This document shows positions 34,426-43,738 of a stretch of DNA of 61,706 bases, piece after piece. The DNA is from Promethearchaeota archaeon (lineage in GTDB: Archaea > Asgardarchaeota > Lokiarchaeia > Sigynarchaeales > SOKP01): positions 1-61,706 of the forward strand of contig WJIN01000428.1 in assembly GCA_014730295.1 (NCBI GenBank), written 5' to 3'. Numbering within the stretch: the stretch's first letter is position 1; every line of letters begins with the position of its first letter. The translations under genes were made by a program, and so were the position numbers. The notes under the pieces are model-generated. The model saw only the letters and a program-made list of their open reading frames with translations, did no database searches and was not told where the DNA came from.

Positions 34426-37092
34426 ATGGTAAATCTGAAAAGAGATTTTTTTATCGTTTTAGATAGAGAGCGAACAGAGAACACCGACATTATGTATAAT
34501 GTCAATTTTTTTTACCTCAAATCACTTAAGAAACGGGGAAAACAATCATTCTCCTATATTAGCAAACCATTTTTCAAGGGTATTGTCATCTTAGGATTAG
34601 ACTTTAAAAATAAAGTACGCCCCTTAAAGTTTGATAAGATCCTAAAGGATGGAAACTTAAAACCTGTAGATCCGAAACTTTTTAAGAAATTTGTTTTAGC
34701 TGATGAGAACCAATATATTGCCTTCTCGACAGAAGCTCGTGATGATGATAAGGAGCCAATTAGGCAAATGCTCCAAAGCTTCCAATTAAAAGAGGATAAA
34801 ATAATCACTCTGACTTTTTGCAATAGCTGCTTAGATCAGCGGAAATTCAAGATTCTTGATAAAGGGCATCAGATTAAATCATTTAAAAATCAAGTGGTTT
34901 GTCCGAGTTGCGCTTTGGATATCGTTTTAAGACACGCAAAAGGACGTCATCTTCTCACTTCTAAGAGAATTGAGCCAAAATTAAAACATTTTTTCCGTCA
35001 TCTCATTTTAAAGTTCAAAAATATTAAGAAAGTGATCGATAGTTTTAAACCAGGATTCAATCCAGAGACAAATAAAGATGTCACGCTCTATGATGTGGAA
35101 CGGAATACTCCAGTATCTAAAAAATATCTAAGTTATAAAGTGACTGATTTAAAAGTTCCAAAGGCTTTTAAAAATCTCTTGAGAGATTTGAACATACATA
35201 CCCTACTTCCTATTCAAGCTATTTCAGTGGATCAGGGGTTGCTTAATGAGTATAAAAACCAGCTTATTATGGCACCTACCTCAGGAGGAAAAACGCTCGT
35301 TGGAGAAATCGCAGGTGTGTCAAAATTACTAGACGATAAAAACAATAAAATGCTCTATTTGGTTCCTATAGTAGCTTTAGCAAACATCAGAGAGTTAGAA
35401 TTTAAAAAAAAGTATAGGAAATTGGAACTAAAAGTTGTCAAGAAGGTAGGAGAATCGTTATTAGAAAAAGGAGTGAAAGATTCATTAGAAGATCTACGAG
35501 ATGCAAATATCATAATAGGGACTTATGAGGCTATCGATTATATTCTACGAAGCGGCAATAAGGACGTTTTAGGAAAAGTCTCCACAATTATTATCGATGA
35601 AATTCAAACCCTGATAGATCCTGAACGAGGGTTTTTACTCGATGGCCTAATTGCCAGATTAAAGAGTATTAATAGAGATACACAGTATCTTTATTTAAGC
35701 GCGACTATCGGAGAGCCCGAAATTCTTGCGAAAAAATTGGAATGCCAGCTTATAAGATATACAAATAGACCTGTTCCTGTTGAGCGACATTTAATTTTAT
35801 GCCAAAATGAAAAAGTAAAGGAGCAATATATCGAGAAGTTAGTGAGATCTGCGTATTCCATCAAATCTGAATTTGGTTATAAAGGACAATCTATTGTATT
35901 CACCAACACACGTAAGAAATGTGAATCATTAGCCGAATATTTACGCAATAGAGGGGTGTGGGTAAAGGCATATCATTCGGGCTTGACGAATGAAGAACGC
36001 AAGCGAGTAGAAGCTGAATTTCAATCACAGCGTATTGCGGGAGTGGTTGCAACCGCAGCATTAGCCGCTGGAGTAGATCTACCTGCGAGTCAAGTCATCT
36101 TTGAATCTTTAGCAATGGGAATCAATTGGCTCACCGTTGCAGATTTCGAACAAATGCTTGGACGGGCTGGAAGACTTAAAAAACACAAACTCGGCAGAGC
36201 TTACTTATTAGTTCAACCAGAAAAAATATACTCTCCCAAGATGGAGACCACCGAGGAAAATATCGCAATTCGTTTATTAAATGGAAAAATACGAGACTTT
36301 GAACTTACCCCAAATGAAGATAAATCATTAACAGAATTATTGGCGTTTATTTCGATGTACCAGCAAGGAGCCTCATGGAACATGCTCTATGAATTCTACA
36401 ATTATCTAATTAATGGGACTTATGAATTGAATTCTGTATTTAGAAAATTATTTGAAAAAAACCTAATCAAGGAAAATGGGGCGCTACAACCCACCGGATT
36501 AGGCACCGCAATTGCAAAATCCTTTCTAACCGTAGAACAGAGTTTTGATATTATCCATATGATTAAAAAGAAAACTCATTCAATCAAAGAAATTGTCTTA
36601 GAACTTAAACCGTTAAAAAATGTCTATCTCTCGAAAGCGGTAGTCGCAGATCTTTCAAAAAATGTAAATATGAAATACTTCTCCAATAATTTTTTCAGTT
36701 CAAGCGTTTTGAGCTTGATGGATGCCAATTATATAAAAAAACGCAGTAAATTTTCCCGGGAATTTATCAATCTCGTGTTGAGATGGATTAATGATATATT
36801 TAACTGTAAATGCGAAGAAAATCCATATTGCGATTGCGGAAGACTAAATCTTGAAAAGAAAATTTTAGCGCTTCGGATAAATGAAGGGATGTCAGTGAAT
36901 GAGATCCACGACTATTTAGAAGGGTATTACCAGATTCTTATTTTTAAAGGAGATTTAATCGATTATTTGGAGAGTTTAATCTATTCTTTTGAAAGTATTA
37001 AAAATATTGCGCAAGGAATTTCGAATTTAGACCAATTATATCAAAAAGAATTAGAAGAAATTCCTGATATCGTTGAAAAAATTAAGGGATAA
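34426..37092 (+). CDS. Ski2-type superfamily 2 RNA helicase with zinc-binding insertions
   Basis: The 888-residue protein contains an N-terminal region with a Cys4 ribbon (CNSC near 131, CPSC near 160) and then a Ski2/Hel308-like core: Q-motif-like LLPIQAISV, Walker A APTSGGKT near 283, DEIQ near 390, SAT, YHSGL, the ATAALAAGVDLPAS motif and QMLGRAGR. A winged-helix region and a second Cys cluster (CKCEENPYCDC near 795) follow. The architecture resembles archaeal ASH-Ski2-like helicases with an N-terminal zinc domain, which are linked to RNA processing or decay. DEIQ replaces the DEAH box of many relatives. Confidence 0.85.
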   Translation: MVNLKRDFFIVLDRERTENTDIMYNVNFFYLKSLKKRGKQSFSYISKPFFKGIVILGLDFKNKVRPLKFDKILKDGNLKPVDPKLFKKFVLADENQYIAFSTEARDDDKEPIRQMLQSFQLKEDKIITLTFCNSCLDQRKFKILDKGHQIKSFKNQVVCPSCALDIVLRHAKGRHLLTSKRIEPKLKHFFRHLILKFKNIKKVIDSFKPGFNPETNKDVTLYDVERNTPVSKKYLSYKVTDLKVPKAFKNLLRDLNIHTLLPIQAISVDQGLLNEYKNQLIMAPTSGGKTLVGEIAGVSKLLDDKNNKMLYLVPIVALANIRELEFKKKYRKLELKVVKKVGESLLEKGVKDSLEDLRDANIIIGTYEAIDYILRSGNKDVLGKVSTIIIDEIQTLIDPERGFLLDGLIARLKSINRDTQYLYLSATIGEPEILAKKLECQLIRYTNRPVPVERHLILCQNEKVKEQYIEKLVRSAYSIKSEFGYKGQSIVFTNTRKKCESLAEYLRNRGVWVKAYHSGLTNEERKRVEAEFQSQRIAGVVATAALAAGVDLPASQVIFESLAMGINWLTVADFEQMLGRAGRLKKHKLGRAYLLVQPEKIYSPKMETTEENIAIRLLNGKIRDFELTPNEDKSLTELLAFISMYQQGASWNMLYEFYNYLINGTYELNSVFRKLFEKNLIKENGALQPTGLGTAIAKSFLTVEQSFDIIHMIKKKTHSIKEIVLELKPLKNVYLSKAVVADLSKNVNMKYFSNNFFSSSVLSLMDANYIKKRSKFSREFINLVLRWINDIFNCKCEENPYCDCGRLNLEKKILALRINEGMSVNEIHDYLEGYYQILIFKGDLIDYLESLIYSFESIKNIAQGISNLDQLYQKELEEIPDIVEKIKG

Positions 37093-37113
37093 GCTTACCA
37101 GGCATAATTCTAA

Positions 37114-38292
37114 TTATATTATATGAACCTCTACTATATCCCCATCTTCTAAGGGGTAATCTAATCCAACGCGTTTGCGCTTTTGTCTCGCACCTTCTCT
37201 TATTACGGTGGCGAAATCGAATTTTTCAACAAATGATCGATGAATCTTCAACGCAACATCTTCCACAGTGGCTCCCTTATTTACAATCAACGGTTTATTT
37301 GACACTTCCCCCGCATTCATCGTAAAGATTCGTATTTTCCCCAAGAATTTAAGGATTCTATCACCAAAATCATCTGGGAAAATTGCCTTATGAACGCTTG
37401 TGCCGATGATGATGGGAAAATTTTCTGAATATTTCTCCTTTAGCTTCTCAAAATTTTCTTCTGTATGGGGAAGATCACCTTTGGTTCCAAAAATAATGGT
37501 TTTTTTATAGACAACAGATGGATTTAATTCATCTAATACTTGATCGATGGTGATATTACCAGCGATTCGCACGATGGCGTTTTGAATCCCGCTTTCTCGA
37601 ACAATTTCTTTAATCCGCTCTGCTAATTCTAAATTTTCCTTTGATTCTTTGGTGAGGAAAAATACTTGAATCTTATTAGCACCTGTTTTTTGAATGTCTA
37701 TAGGTGGTGGTTCTTCATTGAGCTTTATATCTGCATTATCCAATTCGGTCAAAAGTAAATTCATTTGCTGGTCAATATTACGAGAGAGATCGATGCATAA
37801 ACATACTAAGTCGCATGCGCGTATTTGAGCTAATATTTCTTTTCCATTTGCTACTCCTTTGGAAGCGTCTTCCATCAAAGAGGGCATATCAACCACTTGA
37901 AACCGAATTCCCTCGTATTTATAGATTCCGACCTCCGGAAGAGAATTAAAGCTCCCTATTTTATCTCTTGCTGCGCCCGTAAGAAAATTAAGCAGTGAAG
38001 TCTTTCCCACTCCAGGGGTATGATAATCACTTACTAATATCATCTGAATTCCCTCTTTTTTAATGGAAAATGGACTCACTACTTTTGCAGCGGTCTTCTT
38101 CTTCCTCTCCTCTTTTTCTCTCTTAAGTTTGGCCAATCTCGATTTATTTAAAGCTACTATTTTCTCAGTTGCTTTATGTTTCGGGATGAGAGAGATAAAT
38201 TTCTCTAGTTTGTCTATTTTTTCATCTATGGATTCCGCATCAAGATATTTTTGATAGGCGGCTTTCGCTTCTGCAGAGAGATTAGATGACAT
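37114..38292 (-). CDS. DRG/Obg-like GTPase with TGS domain, atypical G motifs
   Basis: The 392-residue protein has an N-terminal helical hairpin region (residues 1-70), a P-loop PGVGKTSL at 93-100, a switch-like VVDMPSLM, and GTKGD near 272 where NKxD is usual. The last about 80 residues form a TGS domain (KPLIVNKGATVEDVALKIH ... LEDGDIVEVHII). This order (helices, G domain, TGS) is that of DRG proteins, which bind ribosomes in eukaryotes and archaea. The altered G3 (DMPS) and G4 motifs suggest changed nucleotide specificity. A longin-like gene lies 70 nt upstream on the same strand. Confidence 0.8.
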   Translation of the reverse strand: MSSNLSAEAKAAYQKYLDAESIDEKIDKLEKFISLIPKHKATEKIVALNKSRLAKLKREKEERKKKTAAKVVSPFSIKKEGIQMILVSDYHTPGVGKTSLLNFLTGAARDKIGSFNSLPEVGIYKYEGIRFQVVDMPSLMEDASKGVANGKEILAQIRACDLVCLCIDLSRNIDQQMNLLLTELDNADIKLNEEPPPIDIQKTGANKIQVFFLTKESKENLELAERIKEIVRESGIQNAIVRIAGNITIDQVLDELNPSVVYKKTIIFGTKGDLPHTEENFEKLKEKYSENFPIIIGTSVHKAIFPDDFGDRILKFLGKIRIFTMNAGEVSNKPLIVNKGATVEDVALKIHRSFVEKFDFATVIREGARQKRKRVGLDYPLEDGDIVEVHII

Positions 38293-38362
38293 AATTCACA
38301 ATAATTTATAGTACGTGATTATATTTATAAAAATGAGTATTCAAAAAAGAAGATTAGGTACC

Positions 38363-38827
38363 TTAAAATATACTTCTAAACCTGTCTTCTGTTTTTAATT
38401 TTAGATCTCCCAAAATATCGTCTACCCGTGCGGTAAATTTTTTCTCAAAAAACTTCTTTTTTTTTGCAAAAATATCATTTCGGGAGAAGCGGTTTCTAAA
38501 ATGATTATTAATCTGTTTCAATTCCTTTTTTACTATTTCCGCATCCGTACCTTTCTCGATTATTGCATAATGAAGAAGTGGCTGTGTGTTATTTTCTTCC
38601 CCTTCGGGCAGCGGAAGAGAGATCATCTCCGAATAGCAAACTAATTTAAATGAGGCAAGAGAGACCACATGAATATCATCTCCAAAAACCTCCGAGGTAA
38701 AACTCTCAAGGGCGGAGAGAAAACCGGCTCTTAAATTAGGATCCAAAGGGTTATTAGAAGTAGAGTAATATTTCCTCTCAAATATGTTCTTTGAACCGAG
38801 ATTAATTCCTAATTCCAAAATTGTCAT
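38363..38827 (-). CDS. Small alpha/beta protein, possibly longin-like
   Basis: The 154-residue product has a beta start (TILELGINLGSKNIFERKYY), a helix (AGFLSALESFTSEVFG), strands (HVVSLASFKLVCYS, LLHYAIIEKG) and a C-terminal helix (VKKELKQINNHFRNRF). This order fits the longin/roadblock-type profilin-like fold common beside GTPases in Asgard archaea. I cannot prove the fold by eye. It sits immediately upstream of the TGS GTPase gene on the same strand, which supports a GTPase-linked role by context only. Confidence 0.5.
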   Translation of the reverse strand: MTILELGINLGSKNIFERKYYSTSNNPLDPNLRAGFLSALESFTSEVFGDDIHVVSLASFKLVCYSEMISLPLPEGEENNTQPLLHYAIIEKGTDAEIVKKELKQINNHFRNRFSRNDIFAKKKKFFEKKFTARVDDILGDLKLKTEDRFRSIF

Positions 38828-39009
38828 AGAGCCCAGTTAAATTAGTAATTGTTTTATTATTTCTATTCAAGATGTGTATTATCTTATAGCAATAATTGAA
38901 ATTCTATTTAAAAAACTTTAGTAAACCATTATTTTTGTGGGTTGGTATTTTTAAATAGAAAAACCAGATGAAGTTTATTTTTGAAGGTTGTTTTTGTATT
39001 AGCATTGCT

Positions 39010-39870
39010 TTAATCAAGCCCAAGCTGAGTCTTATAGGCAATAGTTGTATTTTGCAGTAAAGACGCAACAGTCATCGGACCTACTCCACCCGGAACCGGT
39101 GTTATACGTCCACATTTTTCGTATACATCCTCAAAATCGACATCCCCATAAAGTCTTCCCTCGATGCGATTAATCCCGACATCAATTATAACCGCCTCGG
39201 TTTTTATCTTTTCCTTGGTAATAAACTGAGCTTTTCCTATCCCCACCACTAAGATATCCGCATTCCTCGTATATTTTTCTATATCTTGCGTATGGATATG
39301 ACAGACAGATACTGACGCATTTCTATTTACCAACATAAGCATAAGGGGTTTTCCTAATAAATTCGAATGATTAATGATTGTAATATCTTTTCCTTGGATT
39401 TTGATATTGTTATACTCCAATAAAGTAATTATCCCTTTAGGAGTGCAAGGGACTAGTGCTTCGCTTTTATAGAACAATTTCCCTCGATTAAGATAATGAA
39501 ACCCATCCACATCTTTATGAACGTCAATTTTTTGTAATAGATACTCGGTAAACTTTCTCGATTGTTCGGGTAAAGGTAATTGTAACAAAATTCCGTGGAC
39601 TGAAACATCACGATTTAGTTTCTCTATTTCTTCCGAGATTTCTGATTTTGATGCGTTCTCTGGTAAGGAAACCATAACCGAGGTGATTCCCACTTTTTCG
39701 CACGTTTCGTGTTTTATTTTTACATACACTTTTGAGGCGGGGTCTTCCCCGACCAATATGGTAGCTAAGGTAGGACTGATATTTGTCTCATGGGTTAACT
39801 CTAGGATTTCTTTCTTTAAATGATTATTAAGTTCTGTAGCTAATTTCTTTCCATCAAGAATTTTATCCAT
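39010..39870 (-). CDS. folD: Bifunctional methylene-THF dehydrogenase/cyclohydrolase (FolD)
   Basis: The 286-residue protein matches FolD: VYVKIKHETCEKVG with the catalytic Lys, LLQLPLP, KDVDGFHYLNRGKL, CTPKGIITLL, the cofactor region NHSNLLGKPLMLMLVNRNASV (in part) and PGGVGPMT near the C-terminus. It interconverts methylene-, methenyl- and formyl-tetrahydrofolate. Together with the purH-like gene in this window it supports formyl-THF-dependent purine synthesis. It is 22 nt downstream of the secreted toroid gene on the same strand. Confidence 0.93.
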   Translation of the reverse strand: MDKILDGKKLATELNNHLKKEILELTHETNISPTLATILVGEDPASKVYVKIKHETCEKVGITSVMVSLPENASKSEISEEIEKLNRDVSVHGILLQLPLPEQSRKFTEYLLQKIDVHKDVDGFHYLNRGKLFYKSEALVPCTPKGIITLLEYNNIKIQGKDITIINHSNLLGKPLMLMLVNRNASVSVCHIHTQDIEKYTRNADILVVGIGKAQFITKEKIKTEAVIIDVGINRIEGRLYGDVDFEDVYEKCGRITPVPGGVGPMTVASLLQNTTIAYKTQLGLD

Positions 39871-39892
39871 AAAATCAAATCAAAATAATAGA

Positions 39893-40969
39893 TTAAAGTT
39901 TTCTTTTATTCCATAAATATACCCCTAACGCGATGACAACTCCGATTCCTACAAGTAGTCCTAATAAGACTACCCAATTAAATTCAACTCGTCCAAACTG
40001 CTGGTCTAAGTACCCTAAAGCATCCAAAGTATTGAGACTCTCATAGGCCAAATAGGTACTGGACACAGAGGATTTTTGTTCTTGAAGAGCACTATGTACA
40101 TCAGAAAAGCCCCCATCAATAGTATTTTGGCGATCTAATATCCAATTAATGGTTGCTGTCTGGTCATTATACGCATTTGGATTTATGGAAGAGATAATAT
40201 TGACGGCAGAATGAGTAGAACTGAGGAGAGGCGATGAGGCAGATAAATCGGGTTTATACCCTCCGAGGATACTATAAAAGGACTGCGCGTATGAGATCGT
40301 TGCGGATGTATCTGGTAAGGATGTACTCTCATCTAAAATATCAATAGAAAGGATGGCATAAAATGTATTTAATAAAGTGGAATTAAGCGAAATTTTTCCT
40401 CCAAATCCTCCATCAGAATTATTGCACATCAAAATCCAATTTAGATGAAGAGTTCTATTTGGAATTTCTATTCCAATCAGTTGATAATTCCTTAATGCAA
40501 AATATGTTGAGATGAGAGTTGAACTACTAGATGTGTTTGTATATGCAAATCCCCCCGTTGCGATCTCAGTTTGATTAAGATATGATTCAATAGCAACGTC
40601 AGGAGTCGAGTCATAGCCTAATATCTCAAGTGAACTAAGAATATAAAAAAGATCATACTGAGAAAATTCCTCACTACTAAGCATATCAGTTAGGTCTTCA
40701 CTTAGGGTGGATTGCAACCCAGAAACATCAATTTCTTGATTTATGAGACCATAGCTATTTAATATTTCTAAGGAATAAAAAGTTGCTTCAAATGAAATAA
40801 TTTGTTCATCAATACTGTTAGTAAAACCTTCACTTTTAGAGATCCTATTCTCAATTATGAAATCAGTGATATAGGATTTTCTCGCCTTCGCGGCAACGAG
40901 AGGTGATAAACACAAAAGAGATACGAGCGAAAAAAGAATAACTACTAAACTTAAATTTCGTTTTTTCAA
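39893..40969 (-). CDS. Secreted, membrane-anchored prenyltransferase/squalene-cyclase-fold protein
   Basis: A signal peptide (residues 1-27, basic KKR then a hydrophobic core ending VAAKA) is followed by repeated helical units with glycine-rich turns (TGGFAY, DGGFGG, DGGFSD) typical of the alpha/alpha-toroid of prenyltransferase-beta and terpenoid cyclases. A single membrane helix (about 331-352) and a basic tail close the protein. The extracellular location and the absence of a DxDD cyclase motif make a cyclase role unlikely; a binding scaffold is more probable. It ends 22 nt before folD, with which it may share a transcript. Confidence 0.72.
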   Translation of the reverse strand: MKKRNLSLVVILFSLVSLLCLSPLVAAKARKSYITDFIIENRISKSEGFTNSIDEQIISFEATFYSLEILNSYGLINQEIDVSGLQSTLSEDLTDMLSSEEFSQYDLFYILSSLEILGYDSTPDVAIESYLNQTEIATGGFAYTNTSSSSTLISTYFALRNYQLIGIEIPNRTLHLNWILMCNNSDGGFGGKISLNSTLLNTFYAILSIDILDESTSLPDTSATISYAQSFYSILGGYKPDLSASSPLLSSTHSAVNIISSINPNAYNDQTATINWILDRQNTIDGGFSDVHSALQEQKSSVSSTYLAYESLNTLDALGYLDQQFGRVEFNWVVLLGLLVGIGVVIALGVYLWNKRKL

Positions 40970-41086
40970 GGAGGAAACCTCAGATTATCTTTCAAAATTA
41001 ATTTTTTTTAATTTAGCTTTCAATTAAAAATTAACTAAGAACATGGATTGACTAAAAATATTATAAGGTAAGGAAATGATTAAAGA

Positions 41087-42622
41087 CTAGGAATAAAGAG
41101 CAAAAATTTGGGAGATGTCTCTATGAATAATTTCTTTATCCGCTTGAAACTCCTCATGGGTTATAAACAGCTTTTTAAATGAAGGGAGACTTCCAAGAAT
41201 CGCGGCTCCGTTGAATATTGAGAGCTGTAAATTATCTGGAACAAAAAATTTTAACGCATTCTGCGATTCGTCAAAATATTCACTCACTTGAAAATTCGGA
41301 GCTGCTGCTGCAAAATCTTCTGTGGATGTCGCGGAAGTTTGTGTTTGGTTCTTTTTCAGATTGGCCCCGCAATAAGGACAAAAAGCCGAGTCTTCTTCCT
41401 TTATGTTTTTCCCACATTCAGGACAGACATTTGGAGTTTCGAATTTCTCTTGCTCTTCATTATTCATATCAATTTGGATTTGGGGAACATCTAAACTTGC
41501 TCCGCATTCAGGACATTCCTTTTGTCCTTCGGATAAGGTTACTAAATTTCCACATTCAGGGCATGTATCCACTTGTTTTTGTGACCCATCAACGGGTTGA
41601 AGTTTCATACGATTCACCTCTGATTCTGCCTCATGCGGTTTTGGTATAGGACCTAATTGAGAAAGAAGAGGGTCTAAATCTATTTTTAAGCGTTCCTCAA
41701 ATCCACTATGAAGAAGATTTCCACCTGATAAAACTACATGTGTGAGGAAATCGCCCCAGTACTCCTTATTAACATTTTCTAAACAGGTGATAATAGCTTG
41801 AGGAATACTTGGAGTGTTTGAACCCAGCATTTGTGGTTGGAATAGTACTTCAGGCGCCTCATAGAGAATATGTGATGGAATATTTACCTTCGAGCCATCA
41901 GGCATCGGATAAGCAACATTATCCTTGGTATCCTTCGGATTCTCCGGATCGAGCACGAAATAGCAATTCTTTTCTTTAATTTCCCGTATGATTTCCTCAA
42001 CTGCGGAGGAGGTAATATTTATCCCCTCTCGCATTAAAAGGGATTTAAGGTTTTGGCTAATATCCGTGCCCGCAAGATTCAATCTTTGGACCGCCTGGTA
42101 CATTATTTGTCCATTAATAATCGGGACAATCCATGTAATACCATCTCCGCTTTCAATTACGAACCCGGTCGTAAGACCAACAGAAAAGCATGAGAGAATC
42201 GGGGATGGTACCATAATTATACTTTGGAACTGATGTGTCTCAAACATTACACGAGCAATATATTCTTTCACATCATTTTGCTGAAAGGGGGGCTCTACAT
42301 ATAAAATCGGGTAATTTTGTGGATTTTCGATTCTTAATAGGGTATAAAAGGCATGATTGAGTATTTGATACCAGTCATCCCAATCTTTTATTGTACTCCG
42401 TTCGATTGGGTGATTTATTTTTAAAACTCCCCGCATCTTCATAGCATCGCTTCCAACGTATACGTTTCGAGCATCTACATCAACCATAACAGTTTTATAT
42501 TTTTCAGTCCCAGTTATAGTTGGAAACATATAACGCGGTCCAGACTCGCCCGCAAATCCTACTTTCGTATATGCGGAACCAACATCTAATATAATGGGAG
42601 TTCCGGGGGGTGGTAGGGTCAT
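41087..42622 (-). CDS. Actin-related protein with two zinc ribbons inserted in subdomain 3
   Basis: The 511-residue protein aligns by eye with actin: phosphate-1 LDVGSAYTKVGFAGE (12-26), a D-loop-like region to VYVGSDAMKMRGVL, PIERSTIKDWDDW, MFETHQFQ, phosphate-2 GFVIESGDGITWIVPI (153-168), EEIIREIKEKNCY and adenosine motif VVLSGGNLLHSGFEERL (297-312). Actin Gln137 corresponds to Ser140 and His161 to Trp164, so hydrolysis residues are changed while D13, K20 and D160 remain. Residues about 325-455 are an insertion with two Cys4 ribbons (C354/357/370/373 and C400/403/415/418). The actin fold then resumes (LKFFVPDN...NGAAILGSLPSFKKLFITHEEF). It is an Asgard Arp, not a conventional filament actin. 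Confidence 0.9.
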   Translation of the reverse strand: MTLPPPGTPIILDVGSAYTKVGFAGESGPRYMFPTITGTEKYKTVMVDVDARNVYVGSDAMKMRGVLKINHPIERSTIKDWDDWYQILNHAFYTLLRIENPQNYPILYVEPPFQQNDVKEYIARVMFETHQFQSIIMVPSPILSCFSVGLTTGFVIESGDGITWIVPIINGQIMYQAVQRLNLAGTDISQNLKSLLMREGINITSSAVEEIIREIKEKNCYFVLDPENPKDTKDNVAYPMPDGSKVNIPSHILYEAPEVLFQPQMLGSNTPSIPQAIITCLENVNKEYWGDFLTHVVLSGGNLLHSGFEERLKIDLDPLLSQLGPIPKPHEAESEVNRMKLQPVDGSQKQVDTCPECGNLVTLSEGQKECPECGASLDVPQIQIDMNNEEQEKFETPNVCPECGKNIKEEDSAFCPYCGANLKKNQTQTSATSTEDFAAAAPNFQVSEYFDESQNALKFFVPDNLQLSIFNGAAILGSLPSFKKLFITHEEFQADKEIIHRDISQIFALYS

Positions 42623-42708
42623 TTAAATCAATTTTATGAGTTATTAACTATTTGAATATTCACTTATATATGAACTTAATAACAATATAAGAATTTTGGT
42701 AATTAAAT

Positions 42709-43143
42709 CTATTCATTAATTAAATATTCTGCTAACTTATCTAAAATATTGCGTTCTAATACGAGACCGACTAACTGATTTTGCTCATTTACGACGGGTA
42801 ATCTTTCAATGTTGTATTGGAACATCTTTTTCAAGATATTTTTTAATGTGTCAGTTTTCTTGGCAACATAAGGTTCGGAGGTCATGAGATCTCGAACCAA
42901 TGTTTGAGATTCGATGGACATAGCAAATTTAGCCAAACGAATGTCTCTCTGGGTAATGATTCCCAGCAATTGTTTCTCATCCCTTGAACTAACCACGGGA
43001 AGGCCACCTATGTTTTTTCGAAGCATTAACAGCTCCGTGGTGCTTATCTTCTCGTTTGGAGTAATATACAAGGGATCTTGGATCATTATTTCGCCTACTT
43101 TTATTTGGCCAAACTGTTGCAGACTATGTGGTTTAAGATCCAT
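42709..43143 (-). CDS. CBS-domain pair protein
   Basis: The 144-residue protein consists of two CBS domains: KVGEIMIQDPLYITPNEKIS... GGLPVVS...GIITQRDI, and VRDLMTSEPYVAKKTD...IERLPVVNEQNQLVGLV. CBS pairs usually bind adenine nucleotides and act as regulators. No fused effector is present. It lies 86 nt upstream of the actin-related gene and 112 nt downstream of the ModE-like gene, all on the minus strand. Confidence 0.88.
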   Translation of the reverse strand: MDLKPHSLQQFGQIKVGEIMIQDPLYITPNEKISTTELLMLRKNIGGLPVVSSRDEKQLLGIITQRDIRLAKFAMSIESQTLVRDLMTSEPYVAKKTDTLKNILKKMFQYNIERLPVVNEQNQLVGLVLERNILDKLAEYLINE

Positions 43144-43255
43144 TTGATTATCTCAATTTAAATCTAAAATCGTTAATACGATCCTTTATCCAATTATAGA
43201 TAGTGAAAATAATAAATTTTACAATTAAAAACTATTTAATTTTCTTTTCAGCCGC

Positions 43256-43618
43256 CTATTTTAACTCGCTTTCAAGATTTTTAATCCCTTCGGATAATGT
43301 ACGAAATCGTTCTAAGAGATATTTGCCCCAATTGTTCAACTTTACAAACCCTCCGCCACCAGGGCCTCCTTTACTTGTGATTACCGGGGAATACCCCGTT
43401 CTCTTCTCAATACGCTTCAGAATGTTCCAGGCATATTTATAGGAATAATTACATTCCTTTGCGGCCTCCGTCAAGGAATTTATCTCATTGTTATCTATAC
43501 ACGCCAATAGATTCGCCCATCCAGAGCCTAAAATACTTTTCTCCTCGAATTCTAACCAAATTTTAATTCCAAAATCTACTTTTTCCTTTAGCTCTTCGAG
43601 ATTGGCATCCTCTTCCAT
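43256..43618 (-). CDS. ModE-like winged-helix transcriptional regulator
   Basis: The 120-residue protein shows the ModE N-terminal winged-helix pattern: a LLACIDNNEINSLTEAAKEC helix start, YSYKYAWNILKRIEKRTGYSPV as recognition helix and a GGPGGGGFVKLNNWGKYLLERF wing and final helix. It lacks the molybdate-binding MOP domain, so it may sense another signal or be a single-domain regulator. It is first in a minus-strand run that leads to the CBS and Arp genes and could regulate them; this is inferred from position. Confidence 0.8.
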   Translation of the reverse strand: MEEDANLEELKEKVDFGIKIWLEFEEKSILGSGWANLLACIDNNEINSLTEAAKECNYSYKYAWNILKRIEKRTGYSPVITSKGGPGGGGFVKLNNWGKYLLERFRTLSEGIKNLESELK

Positions 43619-43738
43619 ATTTAATAAATAGGTGTTTGGTATATATATTTGTTTTAATTTTAAATGATAAAAAAATTAAAGAAAGTCGTGTTTATTGAGT
43701 TAATAGAAAAATATTGAGATATGGTGATTGAAAGGTAA

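Noticed and set aside
41218..41649. Plus-strand frames opposite the zinc-ribbon part of the actin-related gene
   Set aside because: The minus frame has clear actin and zinc-ribbon motifs; the plus frames are antisense shadows of the Cys-rich insertion.
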